Origin: Virgibacillus necropolis
GTDB lineage: Bacteria > Bacillota > Bacilli > Bacillales > Amphibacillaceae
Assembly (NCBI RefSeq): GCF_002224365.1
Contig: NZ_CP022437.1
Location: forward strand, 62,001 to 126,000
Length of the DNA: 64,000 nt
Direction of reading: 5' to 3'
This document shows, in pieces, positions 34,832 through 44,676 of this stretch. The notes under the pieces are model-generated. The model had not been told where the DNA came from. It made no database searches and saw only the letters and a list, made by a program, of their open reading frames with translations. The stretch's first letter is position 1. Every line of letters begins with the position of its first letter. Both the position numbers and the translations under genes were made by a program.

Positions 34832-37216
34832 TTATAGTTTCACTCGTTTTAAACGAAGTGAGTTAGATACAACACTTACCGAACTTAATGCCATTGCTGC
34901 ACCAGCAACCCATGGTGCAAGTAATCCGACTGCTGCAATTGGGATTCCTGCTGTATTGTAGCCAAAGGCCCAGAAGAGGTTTTGACGAATATTTCTAATA
35001 GTTGCATGACTGATTCTAATGGCTTTCGGTATAAGCAATAATTCTCCACCAAGAATGGTAACGTCAGCAGCTTCAATCGCCACTTCTGTACCAGTTCCAA
35101 TGGCAATTCCAATATCTGCAGTAACCAATGCAGGTGCATCGTTCACACCATCACCAACCATTGCTACCTTTTTACCCTGTCCTTGAATTTCTTTTACTTT
35201 ATCCGCTTTTTCTTCAGGTAACACTTGAGCAATCACTTGGTCGATTCCTACTTGTTTGGCAATAGCTTGAGCGGTTCTTTCGTTATCACCTGTTAGCATG
35301 ATTACTTCAATTCCCAACTCTTTTAATTGCTTAATCGCTTCGGGTGCTGTTTCTTTAATGGTGTCTGCAACCGCAACAATTCCACGATATTTACCATCAA
35401 TAGCAATTAACATGGCTGTTTTACCATTTGTCTCATAGTCAACTAATTTTTCTTCAGAATCTTCCATTTCTATTTGATGATCCACCATTAATTTTCGATT
35501 TCCAACAAGGATTTGTTTTCCAGACATCTTAGCTTCAATACCATGACCGGGTATTGCGTTAAATTCATCCACATCCACAAAGTCGATTTCATTCTCTGTT
35601 GCATATGCCACAATAGCTCCTGCAAGCGGATGTTCCGATCCTTTTTCTGCACTAGCTAATAATTGTAATGCTTCTTTATCACCAGTAAAATCCGTTACTT
35701 CTGGTTTCCCTTTTGTGATGGTTCCTGTTTTATCAAGAATGATTGCCTCTAATTGATGGGTTCTTTCTAGATGTCCTCCACCTTTAAAAAGAATTCCGTT
35801 CTCTGCAGCCTTTCCTGTACCAACCATAATTGATGTCGGTGTTGCAAGTCCTAAAGCACAAGGACAAGCAATAACAAGTACAGCAATTGCTGCAACTAAT
35901 GCAGGTTCAAATTGACCAGGCTGGACAAACACGATCCATGCGGTAAATGTTAGAATGGCAATCACTACAACGATCGGTACGAAATAGCCAGAAATGACAT
36001 CGGCTAATCGTTGGATTGGTGCTTTCGATCCTTGAGCTTCTTCGACAACTTTGACAATCGATGCAAGGGCAGTATCTTTACCAACCTTCGTCGCGCGCAT
36101 TTCAATCGAGCCATTTTTGTTTATGGTCGAGCCGATAACAGTTGCGTCTACGTCCTTTTCAATTGGAATGGATTCTCCCGTAATCATCGATTCATCGACA
36201 GAAGTTTTTCCTTTTACAACCATACCGTCTACAGGTATTTTCTCTCCTGGTTTTACAACTAACTGATCACCAACGACAACTTCCTCAATTGGAATCATGA
36301 TTTCCTCGCCATTTTTTATAATGCGAGCTTCTTTTGCCTGTAAATTAAGTAAAGAAGATAGTGCATTCGTTGTCTGGCTTTTTGCTCTCGCTTCCAAATA
36401 CTTACCAAATAAAATCAATGTGATTAAAACTGCACTTGTTTCAAAATATAAATGTGGCATATATGCTGGGTTTCCAATGGTCTTAAATGCTTCGTATAAA
36501 CTATAGAAATAAGCAGCACTAGTACCTAATGCGACTAATACATCCATATTTGCTCCACCATTTTTCAGGTTCTTATATGCACCCACATAAAATTGCCATC
36601 CGATGATAAATTGAACAGGTGTTGCTAAAGCAAATTGGAACCATGGATTCATGAATATTTCAGGTAGATTCATGCCAAATAAATGAACGAGCATCGTAAC
36701 TACTAATGGTGCAGATAGTACGGCTGAAATGATTAGTTTCGTCTTCTTCTGGTGTAGTTCTTTTTCTTTATAGGTTTGTTTTTCCTCTGCCTCTGCTTTT
36801 GGTTTTGCATCATAGCCAATATTTCGGATCTTCTCAATTAAAGCCTTTTGATCAACTAATCCAGAATTATACTCAATTGTTGCATTTTCTGTAGTTAAGT
36901 TTACTGTTGCAAGCTTAACACCGTCTTGTTTATTCAAAACTTTTTCAATACGGGTAGAACATGCTGCACAAGTCATCCCAAAGATATCAAATTCGGCCTT
37001 TTCCATGAGAACACCATAACCAACATTTTCTATTTTTTTCGTAATATCCTCAATCGAAGTTTTCTTTGAATCGTAATCTACGGTTGCCTTTTCTGTTGTT
37101 AAATTGACTTGGGCTTCTACTCCATCCATTTTATTTAAAACCTTTTCAACACGAGTGGAACAAGCAGCACAAGTCATTCCTGTTATTCCAAGTGTTGCAT
37201 GATTTGTTTCGCTCAT
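34832..37216 (-). CDS. copA: Copper-exporting P1B-type ATPase
   Basis: CopA (794 aa) pumps Cu(I) out of the cytoplasm. Two N-terminal metal domains each contain GMTCAACS (near 13 and 80), eight membrane helices follow, and the transport motif [10 protein letters not shown] is near 450. The phosphorylated DKTGT near 495, HPLAGAI, TGDN and [10 protein letters not shown] are intact. GGAGGAG precedes the ATG. It lies between csoR and copZ and is controlled by the CsoR operator at 37562-37590. Confidence 0.97.
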   Translation of the reverse strand: MSETNHATLGITGMTCAACSTRVEKVLNKMDGVEAQVNLTTEKATVDYDSKKTSIEDITKKIENVGYGVLMEKAEFDIFGMTCAACSTRIEKVLNKQDGVKLATVNLTTENATIEYNSGLVDQKALIEKIRNIGYDAKPKAEAEEKQTYKEKELHQKKTKLIISAVLSAPLVVTMLVHLFGMNLPEIFMNPWFQFALATPVQFIIGWQFYVGAYKNLKNGGANMDVLVALGTSAAYFYSLYEAFKTIGNPAYMPHLYFETSAVLITLILFGKYLEARAKSQTTNALSSLLNLQAKEARIIKNGEEIMIPIEEVVVGDQLVVKPGEKIPVDGMVVKGKTSVDESMITGESIPIEKDVDATVIGSTINKNGSIEMRATKVGKDTALASIVKVVEEAQGSKAPIQRLADVISGYFVPIVVVIAILTFTAWIVFVQPGQFEPALVAAIAVLVIACPCALGLATPTSIMVGTGKAAENGILFKGGGHLERTHQLEAIILDKTGTITKGKPEVTDFTGDKEALQLLASAEKGSEHPLAGAIVAYATENEIDFVDVDEFNAIPGHGIEAKMSGKQILVGNRKLMVDHQIEMEDSEEKLVDYETNGKTAMLIAIDGKYRGIVAVADTIKETAPEAIKQLKELGIEVIMLTGDNERTAQAIAKQVGIDQVIAQVLPEEKADKVKEIQGQGKKVAMVGDGVNDAPALVTADIGIAIGTGTEVAIEAADVTILGGELLLIPKAIRISHATIRNIRQNLFWAFGYNTAGIPIAAVGLLAPWVAGAAMALSSVSVVSNSLRLKRVKL

Positions 37217-37228
37217 AATGGCTCCTCC

Positions 37229-37531
37229 TTATTTGGAAAACTGCTTCATGACAGTCATTAATTCCTCAATGGTTTCTTTACCTTCACCTTGTTTGATCGC
37301 ATCACTGACACAATGGTTGATATGTCGTTCGGTAACAGAGAAACCTACATTTTTTAATGCGGATTGAATCGCACTGATTTGTACTAAAATATCTACACAA
37401 TATCGATCCTCTTCCACCATTTTCTGTATCCCACGAACTTGACCTTCTATACGTTTTAAACGGTTAGTAACCTTCTGCTTTTCATCGTTTGTTCTTGGTT
37501 TAATTGGGTGATCATGTAAGAATTTATCCAA
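37229..37531 (-). CDS. csoR: Copper-sensing repressor CsoR
   Basis: CsoR (100 aa) represses the operon until Cu(I) binds. The Cys-His-Cys copper ligands are in RYCVDIL and ERHINHC. I set the start at TTG 37531 (MDKFLHDHP), because GGAAGTG lies 6 nt upstream and CsoR proteins begin there; the longer frame runs back across the promoter and operator. Confidence 0.93.
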   Translation of the reverse strand: MDKFLHDHPIKPRTNDEKQKVTNRLKRIEGQVRGIQKMVEEDRYCVDILVQISAIQSALKNVGFSVTERHINHCVSDAIKQGEGKETIEELMTVMKQFSK

Positions 37532-37561
37532 ATTAATCACTTCCTTTTCGCTTATACTTAT

Positions 37562-37590
37562 ACTATACCCCCATATGGTATATATGTCAA
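37562..37590 (-). promoter_or_regulatory. csoR-copA-copZ promoter with CsoR operator in the spacer
   Basis: On the minus strand TTGACA (37585-37590) and TATAGT (37562-37567) are 17 nt apart. The spacer carries the palindrome ATACCATATGGGGGTAT, the G/C-cored type of site bound by CsoR, so bound repressor would block RNA polymerase directly. Confidence 0.8.
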
Positions 37591-37676
37591 CAGAAAGCTT
37601 CATATCTTGGAAATTTTTATTACTATATTGAAAGTACAGTCTTAATTTGTCACTTCAACAATAACCTATACAAATC

Positions 37677-37704
37677 AAGCCCCAGCATATATAGCCGGGG
37701 CTTT
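37677..37704. terminator. Terminator-like hairpin after licH
   Basis: AAGCCCC.GC and GC.GGGGCTT form a compact GC-rich hairpin. It lies downstream of licH on the minus strand; the U-rich run is short. Confidence 0.55.
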
Positions 37705-37858
37705 CTCATTCTTCCACCTATGTTCTTAAAATTTAACCACATTCTCACCTATAGTCATGAATGGTAATGGTAATCTTAACCAAATCATCTTTTATTTCAC
37801 TAAAATCAGAAACCTGACTTACTTAAGCATAGGACCTTCTGACAATAGCTGCCTCTAA

Positions 37859-39190
37859 TTAAAGTATAACTTTGTCTTTGAAGAATTGAGGAAGGTATTC
37901 TTTATGTGCTTCCATCATTTCATCTACAATTTGTTTAGCAATTGCGTCACTTGGTGTTAAAGGATTAATCGTTAAAGCAAGCACGGCTTTATTATAATCA
38001 CCAGTTACAGCTGCTTCTGCTGCAATACGTTCAAATGACTTAATTTGCTGGACAAGTCCACGGGTAGCAACCGGTAGATCACCTATTGCCAACGGTATAG
38101 GACCATCTTTTGTAATAACACAACTGATTTCAACGGCTGATTCATCCGGAATACTAGCAATTGCACCACGATTCATCGTGTTTACTGGTTGAATGTCACG
38201 TTTGTCGTTGTAGATAGATGTAATCAAACGAACGGCTGCATCTGAATAATATGCTCCGCCACGTTCTTCTAATTGAGGTGGTTTGATAGTAAGGTTTTTA
38301 TCTTTATAAAGTTCGAACAAGTCTTCTTCCAATTGTTGAACGACCTCAGCGCGGGTGCCTTCTGTCTTGGAGTTTTCAACAGCTTTATCCAACATTTCTT
38401 TCGATTTGTAGTAATACATATGGTATGGACATGTCAAGACATTCAATGATTGAATAAACTCAGGTTCCCAACCTATTCCGTCTATATTTTTAACGAAACT
38501 GCTATTTTCCGGATCAGACAATTTTGTTATAACTTCTTCTTTTACACTTACACCATCTACGTACACATCTAGACCATATACCATATGATTCAGTCCTGCA
38601 AAATCAATACGGATACGGGAATGGTCAACATCTAATAATTTTGCAATACCCATTTCCATTCCGATAGGCACATTGCACAATCCTACAACTTTCTTGATGT
38701 TAGAATAGCGTAGCACAGCTTCTGTTACCATACCAGCAGGATTAGTAAAGTTGATTAACCACGCCTTCGGACATAGATCTTCCATGTCTTTACAGATATC
38801 TAAAATAACTGGGATGGTGCGTAATCCTTTGAATAAACCGCCTGGCCCGTTTGTCTCCTGACCTAGAACACCATATTTTAATGGAATTCTTTCATCTTTT
38901 GCACGAGCATCGAGTAATCCAACACGAAATTGAGTAGTAACAAAATCAGCATCCTTTAAAGCTACTTTTCTATCAAGTGTTAAATGAACCTCAATTGGAA
39001 GACCTGCTTCTTCTATCATTCTTTTTGCAAGGTTGCCAACGATTTCTAGCTTTTCCTTTCCTGCCTCAACATCTACTAGCCATAACTCTCTAACTGGTAA
39101 TTCATTATATCGTTTTATCAATCCTTCTACTAATTCAGGGGTATAACTGGAACCCCCACCAATCGTTGCAATCTTAATACCTTTTGTCAT
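37859..39190 (-). CDS. licH: 6-phospho-beta-glucosidase (GH4)
   Basis: LicH (443 aa) hydrolyses 6-phospho-beta-glucosides made during PTS uptake, using the unusual NAD+ and divalent-metal redox mechanism of family GH4. The dinucleotide site [17 protein letters not shown] is at the N-terminus, and [22 protein letters not shown] and GLCNVPIGM (metal-binding Cys) follow. The whole chain is close to B. subtilis LicH. ATG 39190 with GGAGGTG 8 nt upstream is preferred. It is divergent from an RpiR regulator gene; no PTS genes are adjacent. Confidence 0.93.
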   Translation of the reverse strand: MTKGIKIATIGGGSSYTPELVEGLIKRYNELPVRELWLVDVEAGKEKLEIVGNLAKRMIEEAGLPIEVHLTLDRKVALKDADFVTTQFRVGLLDARAKDERIPLKYGVLGQETNGPGGLFKGLRTIPVILDICKDMEDLCPKAWLINFTNPAGMVTEAVLRYSNIKKVVGLCNVPIGMEMGIAKLLDVDHSRIRIDFAGLNHMVYGLDVYVDGVSVKEEVITKLSDPENSSFVKNIDGIGWEPEFIQSLNVLTCPYHMYYYKSKEMLDKAVENSKTEGTRAEVVQQLEEDLFELYKDKNLTIKPPQLEERGGAYYSDAAVRLITSIYNDKRDIQPVNTMNRGAIASIPDESAVEISCVITKDGPIPLAIGDLPVATRGLVQQIKSFERIAAEAAVTGDYNKAVLALTINPLTPSDAIAKQIVDEMMEAHKEYLPQFFKDKVIL

Positions 39191-39423
39191 ACTCGATACA
39201 CCTCCAGAAAATTTAACAGCCAAACAGCTGGTTGCAATTTGAAAAAACTATAGCTTATGACTAAATTGTATCTGTATTTGGTAAGACGGTAAATAAGTGT
39301 AGAGCATCTAGTTTTTAATAACGAAAGAAGTCATTTGTTACCTAAATGTAACGACATGTGTCTTGTTGAATGTTATGTTAAAATTAAGTTGTAGGGGCTT
39401 AAAAAAGGAGGAATCCAACATTA

Positions 39424-40149
39424 ATGTTTACACATGAAATAATCGCTTCACTCAATGAGTTAGAAACTTCTTTATACAACTATATTAGTCAAAACAGTGA
39501 TAAAGTGGCTTATATGCGAATTCGTGAACTGGCAGATGAAACCCATGTATCAACTGCTACCATTTTACGTTTTTGCAGAAAAATTAATTGTGAGGGTTTT
39601 TCAGAATTTAAAGTGAAGCTTAAAATGCATCTAGAAGAAAATAAAAAGACTGTTTTGAAAAGTTCTCAGCATTCAGTAACAGAATTTTTTGAGCGAACGT
39701 TAAAAGGAGATATAGAGGAAAACATTAGGAAGGCTGCAAGTGTAGTTAACAAAGCAGATAGTGTAATTTTTATTGGAATAGGGAGCTCAGGTATTCTGGC
39801 AGAATATGGAGCAAGGTATTTCTCAAGCTTAGGTAAATTTTCGATGTATATTAAAGATCCTCTTTTTCCAATTCACTCTAGCCTACGTTATAATAGCGCT
39901 ACAATTGCTTTATCCGTCCTGGGGGAAAATAACTTTACAGTCACTCATCTTAATCAACTTAAACAAGAAGGAAGTAAAATTATTAGTATTACAAACAATA
40001 AACACTCAACCATTGCAAAAATATCTGATATAAACATCCCATATTATGTAACTGAAGAGTGGTTTGAAAACGCTAATATTACTACACAAGTACCCGTTCT
40101 TTATATTCTAGAATCAATGGCCCGTGAAATATATAAACTTAATAAATAA
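39424..40149 (+). CDS. MurR/RpiR-family transcriptional regulator
   Basis: This 241-aa regulator has an N-terminal RpiR helix-turn-helix (MRIRELADETHVSTATILRFCRKINCEGFSEFKVKLK) and a C-terminal SIS sugar-phosphate-binding domain (VIFIGIGSSGILAEYGARYFSSLG). GGAGG is 12 nt before the ATG. Placed head to head with licH, it probably controls beta-glucoside use in response to a phosphorylated sugar. Confidence 0.9.
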   Translation: MFTHEIIASLNELETSLYNYISQNSDKVAYMRIRELADETHVSTATILRFCRKINCEGFSEFKVKLKMHLEENKKTVLKSSQHSVTEFFERTLKGDIEENIRKAASVVNKADSVIFIGIGSSGILAEYGARYFSSLGKFSMYIKDPLFPIHSSLRYNSATIALSVLGENNFTVTHLNQLKQEGSKIISITNNKHSTIAKISDINIPYYVTEEWFENANITTQVPVLYILESMAREIYKLNK

Positions 40150-40493
40150 GAAATTCAACAATAGGTTCGTTTGCGGAAGATGTATATGGTACTCTTTTTC
40201 TCAACTATCACACTTTTGATTCAAACTAAAGCATTTAGAAAGCTTATGCTTTAATTCATTAGGAACGACTGGCAAATTATAATACAAAATCAATGCTGTC
40301 ATCTAATTCCTTCTGGGTTATCTCTATAGGGAGTAAAATAAGTTCAACACTGTAAGCGAGAGAGGGCGTACACTTAATTTCTAAATGTACGATCTTTGGG
40401 TTTTATATTATTGAACTATAAACTTTAAAGGTACCGAAATCACCTTAGTTAAAGTCAAAAGTCTAAGATGATTTCAGACCTGATAAGTATAGC
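40150..40493. other. Intergenic region
   Basis: Convergent-gene gap of about 340 bp, AT-rich, with a weak GAAATCACCTTAG/CTAAGATGATTTC hairpin near 40437-40473 that might act as a terminator. No coding frame was found. Confidence 0.35.
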
Positions 40494-40513
40494 GGGGACG
40501 GTGTTCCTGTCCC
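40494..40513. repeat. GGGGACGGTGTTCCTGTCCC repeat
   Basis: A single degenerate copy of the GGGGAC..GTCCC palindrome family seen at 365-417 lies next to the TetR gene end. Confidence 0.55.
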
Positions 40514-40531
40514 ATTATCCCTATATACTTG

Positions 40532-41101
40532 TTAGTTTTTAGAATCAAAATCAATCCCAGACATTATATAAGGAATTGCTAATTTGATAAATTCTTCCGG
40601 CGGTATCTTCTTACTATTTCTTCTCCATTCTACAGAAGCCCCGTAAATCCCCCAACTTAATATGGCAGCAGTAATTTTTAGAGCTTCATCCTCTTCAGTT
40701 CTATTTTGTTTTAACAACATTTTGTAAAAAATGATTTCGAGCTGTTCCCTAATGATACGAGCAATGGTATCTTCGTATCCTCTATGACAACGATTAGATA
40801 ATGACTTTTGAAAATTTGTGATCGCTATGAAGATGCTAACCAACGCTTCTTCATTTAGTTCGTTATTTTGGTAGTAATCACAATCCAAATTAACTAACAA
40901 TACTTCTGATAATACCTTTTCCAATAAGTCATATATATCTTCAAAATGATAATAGAATGTGGCACGATTAATCAAAGCCTCAGCTGTAATATCCTTAACG
41001 GTTATATCCTTGAATTCTTTTTTACTTGAAAGTTCCATAAAAGAATCCATGATTAATTTACGGGTACGCCCGATTCGGGGATCCGTCTTTGGTTGAGTCA
41101 T
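40532..41101 (-). CDS. TetR/AcrR-family transcriptional regulator
   Basis: This 189-aa protein has a TetR helix-turn-helix near the N-terminus (LIMDSFMELSSKKEFKDITVKDITAEALINRATFYYHF) and a helical ligand domain without recognisable specificity. GGAGGGAG is 7 nt before the ATG. It is divergent from the SpxH-like gene, with about 200 bp between them, so it may regulate that gene. Confidence 0.88.
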   Translation of the reverse strand: MTQPKTDPRIGRTRKLIMDSFMELSSKKEFKDITVKDITAEALINRATFYYHFEDIYDLLEKVLSEVLLVNLDCDYYQNNELNEEALVSIFIAITNFQKSLSNRCHRGYEDTIARIIREQLEIIFYKMLLKQNRTEEDEALKITAAILSWGIYGASVEWRRNSKKIPPEEFIKLAIPYIMSGIDFDSKN

Positions 41102-41304
41102 GTTGATCTCCCTCCTACTTTTTAAACAACTTCTTCAATATGTTGTATAAACGACATTTACAAAGAACTATTGGTGTTGATGATTTTCATTATGTTATAA
41201 AATCCAATTGTAAGCAAATAATTTTGAAGAAATGATTTAAAGCGAGGTATAAGGATTTTGCTTCTTTTTCCTCGCCTTATTCTATAGAAATGAGGGAAAA
41301 TCAA

Positions 41305-42234
41305 TTGAAAAACAATAATAATATGATTTGTGATTTAGAAACAGGTGTATGCGGAGTAGCTGGGGAAGAGGAAATGGAAGTAATTGATTTTAATCAACCA
41401 GAAAAATTGGTTAATCTTTATTATGTGACAGATCCCATTTGTTCTCATTGCTGGGCAATTGAACCTGTTCTTCGTCGTTTTGTAGAGCAGTATGGTGATT
41501 ATTTTAACTTTCATACAGTTATGGGTGGTTTGCTGGAAAAATGGCATGACGGACCAATCGATCCTGCAAACGGAATTTATAAACCAGCCGACGTTGCTGG
41601 TCACTGGAGAGAAGTTGGAGAACATTCAAGAATGCCAATTGATGGGACTTTAATGATTGATAATCCCGTTCAATCCTCCTTCCCACCTTCTCGTGTATTT
41701 AAGGTGATTCAAAAAAATCATAATGAGAAAAAAGCATTTGAATATTTGCGCCGTGCAAGAGAAGCACTTTTCGCATTTAATCAAAATATTTCAGACAAAT
41801 CCGTTATGATTGAAATCGTAAATAAACTTGGTCTTGATGGGGAAGCCATTGTAAATGAAGCTGAACAACCAATCGGACAACAATTATTGAATGAAGATTT
41901 TAGTCTAACTAGAAGCTTAGGTGCCAGAGGGTTTCCTACTATTATCATGATCAATAAAGAAAACAAAGGCGTAAAAATTGTTGGTGGTCGTCCATTTGAA
42001 TACTATGTTGACGGATTAAAACAAGTTCTAAATACGGAAGGACCACAGCCAAAAGAACAACCATCCCTTTCTTGCTTGCTTGAAAAGGAAAAACTTCTAT
42101 TTTCCAAAGAAATTGAAGTAATGTGTGGTGTTGAACAATCAGATCTTAATTCTTTTATCGAAAAAGAGCTTTCACCAGATCAATATCAAGCGAAGGAAAT
42201 TCTAGGGGAGTGCTACTTTACAACAACAAAATAA
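41305..42234 (+). CDS. DsbA-family protein, SpxH/YjbH-like ClpXP adaptor
   Basis: This 309-aa cytosolic protein has a thioredoxin/DsbA fold with DPICSHCWAIEP (CxxC) near residue 45, LGARGFPTIIMI as the cis-Pro loop, and a C-terminal extension typical of YjbH/SpxH proteins that present Spx to ClpXP. A second Cys pair sits at the N-terminus (MICDLETGVCG). TTG 41305 is chosen because GAGGGA is 7 nt upstream; an ATG at 41290 has no ribosome site. Whether it is the main SpxH or a paralogue cannot be told. Confidence 0.8.
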   Translation: MKNNNNMICDLETGVCGVAGEEEMEVIDFNQPEKLVNLYYVTDPICSHCWAIEPVLRRFVEQYGDYFNFHTVMGGLLEKWHDGPIDPANGIYKPADVAGHWREVGEHSRMPIDGTLMIDNPVQSSFPPSRVFKVIQKNHNEKKAFEYLRRAREALFAFNQNISDKSVMIEIVNKLGLDGEAIVNEAEQPIGQQLLNEDFSLTRSLGARGFPTIIMINKENKGVKIVGGRPFEYYVDGLKQVLNTEGPQPKEQPSLSCLLEKEKLLFSKEIEVMCGVEQSDLNSFIEKELSPDQYQAKEILGECYFTTTK

Positions 42235-42296
42235 ACCTGAAAGTTTTATTATTAAAGTTTACAGATTTTGATATAATCACTCATTAAATGGAAAGC

Positions 42297-42323
42297 GAGT
42301 AGCTTAGGTTGCTACTCCTTTTC
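42297..42323 (+). terminator. Rho-independent terminator
   Basis: GAGTAGC and GCTACTC pair around seven bases and are followed by CTTTTC, 60 nt after the DsbA-family gene. Confidence 0.75.
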
Positions 42324-42577
42324 TATCTGTAATAAAAAGCGTTTCTTATAAAAAGCTAGTATTTTAGGGGGTTAGGCCTTGATTACAGATATGACAACAT
42401 GATGTGGCAAACTACTGGACGCCCACCGTGTTGCAAAAAATGCCCCAGAGCCAACAAAGGAACTGAATACCAAGAACGGATCTTTTATGCGGTGTTCACT
42501 GAAAATAAATTTCTTCCACCGTTAACAGCGCTAGTTTTCCCCACAAAAAAAGACAACCGCTACAACCTGCGATCGTC
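42324..42577. other. Gap with a possible cysteine-rich gene remnant
   Basis: A plus-strand frame at about 42380-42540 reads RPPCCKKCPRANKGTEYQER and looks more protein-like than its surroundings. It lacks a ribosome site or recognised homologue, so I do not call it a gene. Confidence 0.2.
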
Positions 42578-42700
42578 TTACTTCGATCTATTCTTCCTTT
42601 TTTCAATTTCCTTTTTGATCATCGGTATACCTTTTTCTTTAACCGCTTTTTTCACTTTAGGATTGTTCAGCAGTTTTGCAACCTTCGTCAATTTCGACAT
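42578..42700 (-). CDS. Small basic protein (40 aa)
   Basis: This short frame starts at ATG 42700 behind a perfect AGGAGGT (7 nt) and reads MSKLTKVAKLLNNPKVKKAV followed by a KEKGIPMIKKEIEKRK-type tail. It is lysine-rich and helical. The strong ribosome site and protein-like composition support it as a real small gene; no function is known to me. Confidence 0.6.
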   Translation of the reverse strand: MSKLTKVAKLLNNPKVKKAVKEKGIPMIKKEIEKRKNRSK

Positions 42701-42764
42701 GGTTCGTACCTCCTATTTATCATCACAAGACAAACATATCTGATTCACTTTTTATTATAACCTA

Positions 42765-43022
42765 TTACCTGTCCGATATAAAAACATTTCCCTTAGCCGC
42801 CGCTGTAAATACAACTGCGTCCGCCCCCTTCGCTGCATTGGTGATATTATCAATGCTTCCTTCCAGATCAACGAGTACTGTTTTGACTCCTTGTTCCTCA
42901 AATTTTGGCGTTTGCCCTTTTTTTCGAACCATGGCAATGGGATTATGCTCACCTGATTCTTTTAGCTTTCTCACAAGATGTTGGCCTATTTGTCCGTTCG
43001 CTCCTATGATAAGTACATTCAT
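42765..43022 (-). pseudogene. Truncated NAD(P)-binding reductase (YhfK/NmrA-like)
   Basis: The 85-aa frame has the Rossmann start MNVLIIGANGQIGQHLVRKL and GADAVVFTAAAKG of atypical short-chain reductases, which are normally about 210 residues, and then stops. The remaining two thirds are missing, replaced by the small-protein gene region. The start is intact with GAGGG upstream. Confidence 0.7.
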
Positions 43023-43137
43023 GATTTTACCCTCCTGTTATCCATTAATTAAAGAAATTTATACGTTACCTTTTATTAGAGAAAATTTTTATTTAATTGG
43101 TAATTCTTCTGTTAATGTTTCTTGATTTTATTTAAAA

Positions 43138-43530
43138 CTACTTATCTTCATGTGCACGAAGTTTTCCTTCATAAGATAGCATTAGTTCTTCATAGTTGTT
43201 AATCTTTCTATTTAATGAATCATAGGTTTTATTCAAAACATCGAGCTTTTCTGCTAATTCATCTCGCTGTTCTATTAAGATTTCTTTTCGGCTTCAGATT
43301 GTACCATCTCCCTTTTTGAAAAGGGAGATGTACTCAATAATTCGCTCAGGTAGAGACACGAACATCTCGCATACACTTAGTATAGTAAACCCAATCTAAA
43401 TCCTCTGAATCAAAGTCTCGATATAGCCTCTGCTATCTCTTTGAACAGGTGGGATTACACCAACCCGTTCCCAATACCTTAGCGTGTCTGAAGGAACCTC
43501 ATATTTTTCACTAATTTCTTTTATATTCAT
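43138..43530 (-). pseudogene. Frameshifted MerR-family regulator
   Basis: The N-terminus reads MNIKEISEKYEVPSDTLRYW, a MerR helix-turn-helix, then is lost by a frameshift near GYIETL. The next frame resumes DFDSEDLDWVYYTKCMRD, and a third ends EILIEQRDELAEKLDVLNKT with a coiled coil and KLRAHEDK. At least two frameshifts destroy it. It lies 13 nt after the short-chain dehydrogenase gene, whose promoter retains a MerR-type operator. Confidence 0.8.
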
Positions 43531-43543
43531 AAAACTTCTCACA

Positions 43544-44290
43544 TCACCAAGGTTGATCTGTTGGTCCTACAGTAAATTCGTTCACATTGACATCTTCGGG
43601 CTGATTAATGGCAAATTCTACAATATTGGCTATACGGTCTGGTGTGATGCCATATTGCTTATACATTTCGGTTGCCCCTTCTAACGTATCTTTATCCGTA
43701 ATAGTATCAAGTAATTCTGTATTAATAGCTGCCGGGTATATTGTTGCTGTACGAATATTAGTCCCTTCCTGTGCTGATTCCATACGAAGGACTTCCATCA
43801 AATTACGCACCGCCCATTTGGTCGCACCATAAACGGCACCGCCGGGATAGCTTTTCAATCCAGCTACAGAAGAAGTCGTAATGACATGTCCAGATTTTTG
43901 TTCTGTGAACGTTGGTAATATCGCAGCTATTCCGTTTAAAACGCCTTTGATATTAATATCAATCATGCTATTCCATTCATCCACTTTTAATGCGGATAAT
44001 GGTGAGTTCGGCATAAGCCCAGCATTTAAGAAGATAACATCTACTTTTCCAAATGTATCTTTTGCTGCCTTGACAAGCTCCTCATTGTCTTTTGGATTCA
44101 CAACATCCGTCACTTTGTAGGTTGCCTCTCCACCTTCATTTTTGATTGCTTCAACCAGCTCTTGTAACTTATCTTCACGACGAGCCCCCAATACGACTTT
44201 CGCGCCTTTTGATGCTAATAATTTTGCGGTAGCCTCACCAATTCCTGAGGAGGCACCTGTAATAATAACTACTTTGTCTTTGATTTCCAT
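43544..44290 (-). CDS. Short-chain dehydrogenase/reductase
   Basis: This 248-aa classical SDR has the cofactor motif TGASSGIGEATAKLL, NAGLMPNSPL, catalytic Ser in VITTSSVAGL and YGATKWAV (YxxxK). The GARRED turn suggests NADP preference. AAGGAGA lies about 9 nt before the ATG. Its substrate is unknown. It was presumably autoregulated with the MerR gene that follows, which is now broken. Confidence 0.9.
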   Translation of the reverse strand: MEIKDKVVIITGASSGIGEATAKLLASKGAKVVLGARREDKLQELVEAIKNEGGEATYKVTDVVNPKDNEELVKAAKDTFGKVDVIFLNAGLMPNSPLSALKVDEWNSMIDINIKGVLNGIAAILPTFTEQKSGHVITTSSVAGLKSYPGGAVYGATKWAVRNLMEVLRMESAQEGTNIRTATIYPAAINTELLDTITDKDTLEGATEMYKQYGITPDRIANIVEFAINQPEDVNVNEFTVGPTDQPW

Positions 44291-44323
44291 AATATTATCT
44301 CTCCTTTATTTTTGGATAGTTAT

Positions 44324-44354
44324 ACTGTACACCTTGAAGTCGACTCAAAGGCAA
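44324..44354 (-). promoter_or_regulatory. MerR-type promoter and operator of the SDR gene
   Basis: On the minus strand TTGCCT (44349-44354) and TACAGT (44324-44329) are 19 nt apart, the long spacing typical of MerR activation. The spacer overlaps the palindrome CCTTGAAGTCGACTCAAAGG (44332-44351). Confidence 0.7.
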
Positions 44355-44676
44355 GCCTTTACCTTGAAGTTTTTTGGCAGTTAAGAAAGTTTTTCCTGCT
44401 GTGAATAAATTTCAAAGTATAATGTGTACCACAAATATAGATTCCTATGATAGATAGGTAGTCAATTAAAAACCTTATCGTTTAATCATCAGTGAACCAA
44501 CCCATTGGATTGATATGAATAGCTTAGAACCCATGTCTTCATCGAAGGAAGAATGCACCCCATACACAACAATTAATACCGCTAAAAAGCGTAACGCAAT
44601 CGTACTGTTTTTAGGTGAGATTTCCTTACCGTTATTTATGTGTCATATTTGGTAATGACAGTTCAATCTTTTGTAG
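44355..44676. other. Gap with a possible gene remnant
   Basis: On the minus strand around 44480-44640 a frame reads RFLAVLIVVYGVHSSFDEDMGS and resembles the end of a small membrane protein. It has no start codon with a ribosome site, so it is recorded only as a likely decayed fragment. Confidence 0.25.

Noticed and set aside
42399-42743. 114-aa cysteine-containing frame on the plus strand
   Set aside because: Its second half is antisense to the well-supported 40-aa gene, and no ribosome site precedes it. Only the first part looks protein-like.
44480-44640. Membrane-protein-like frame on the minus strand
   Set aside because: It has no start codon with a ribosome site and an upstream stop; at most a remnant.
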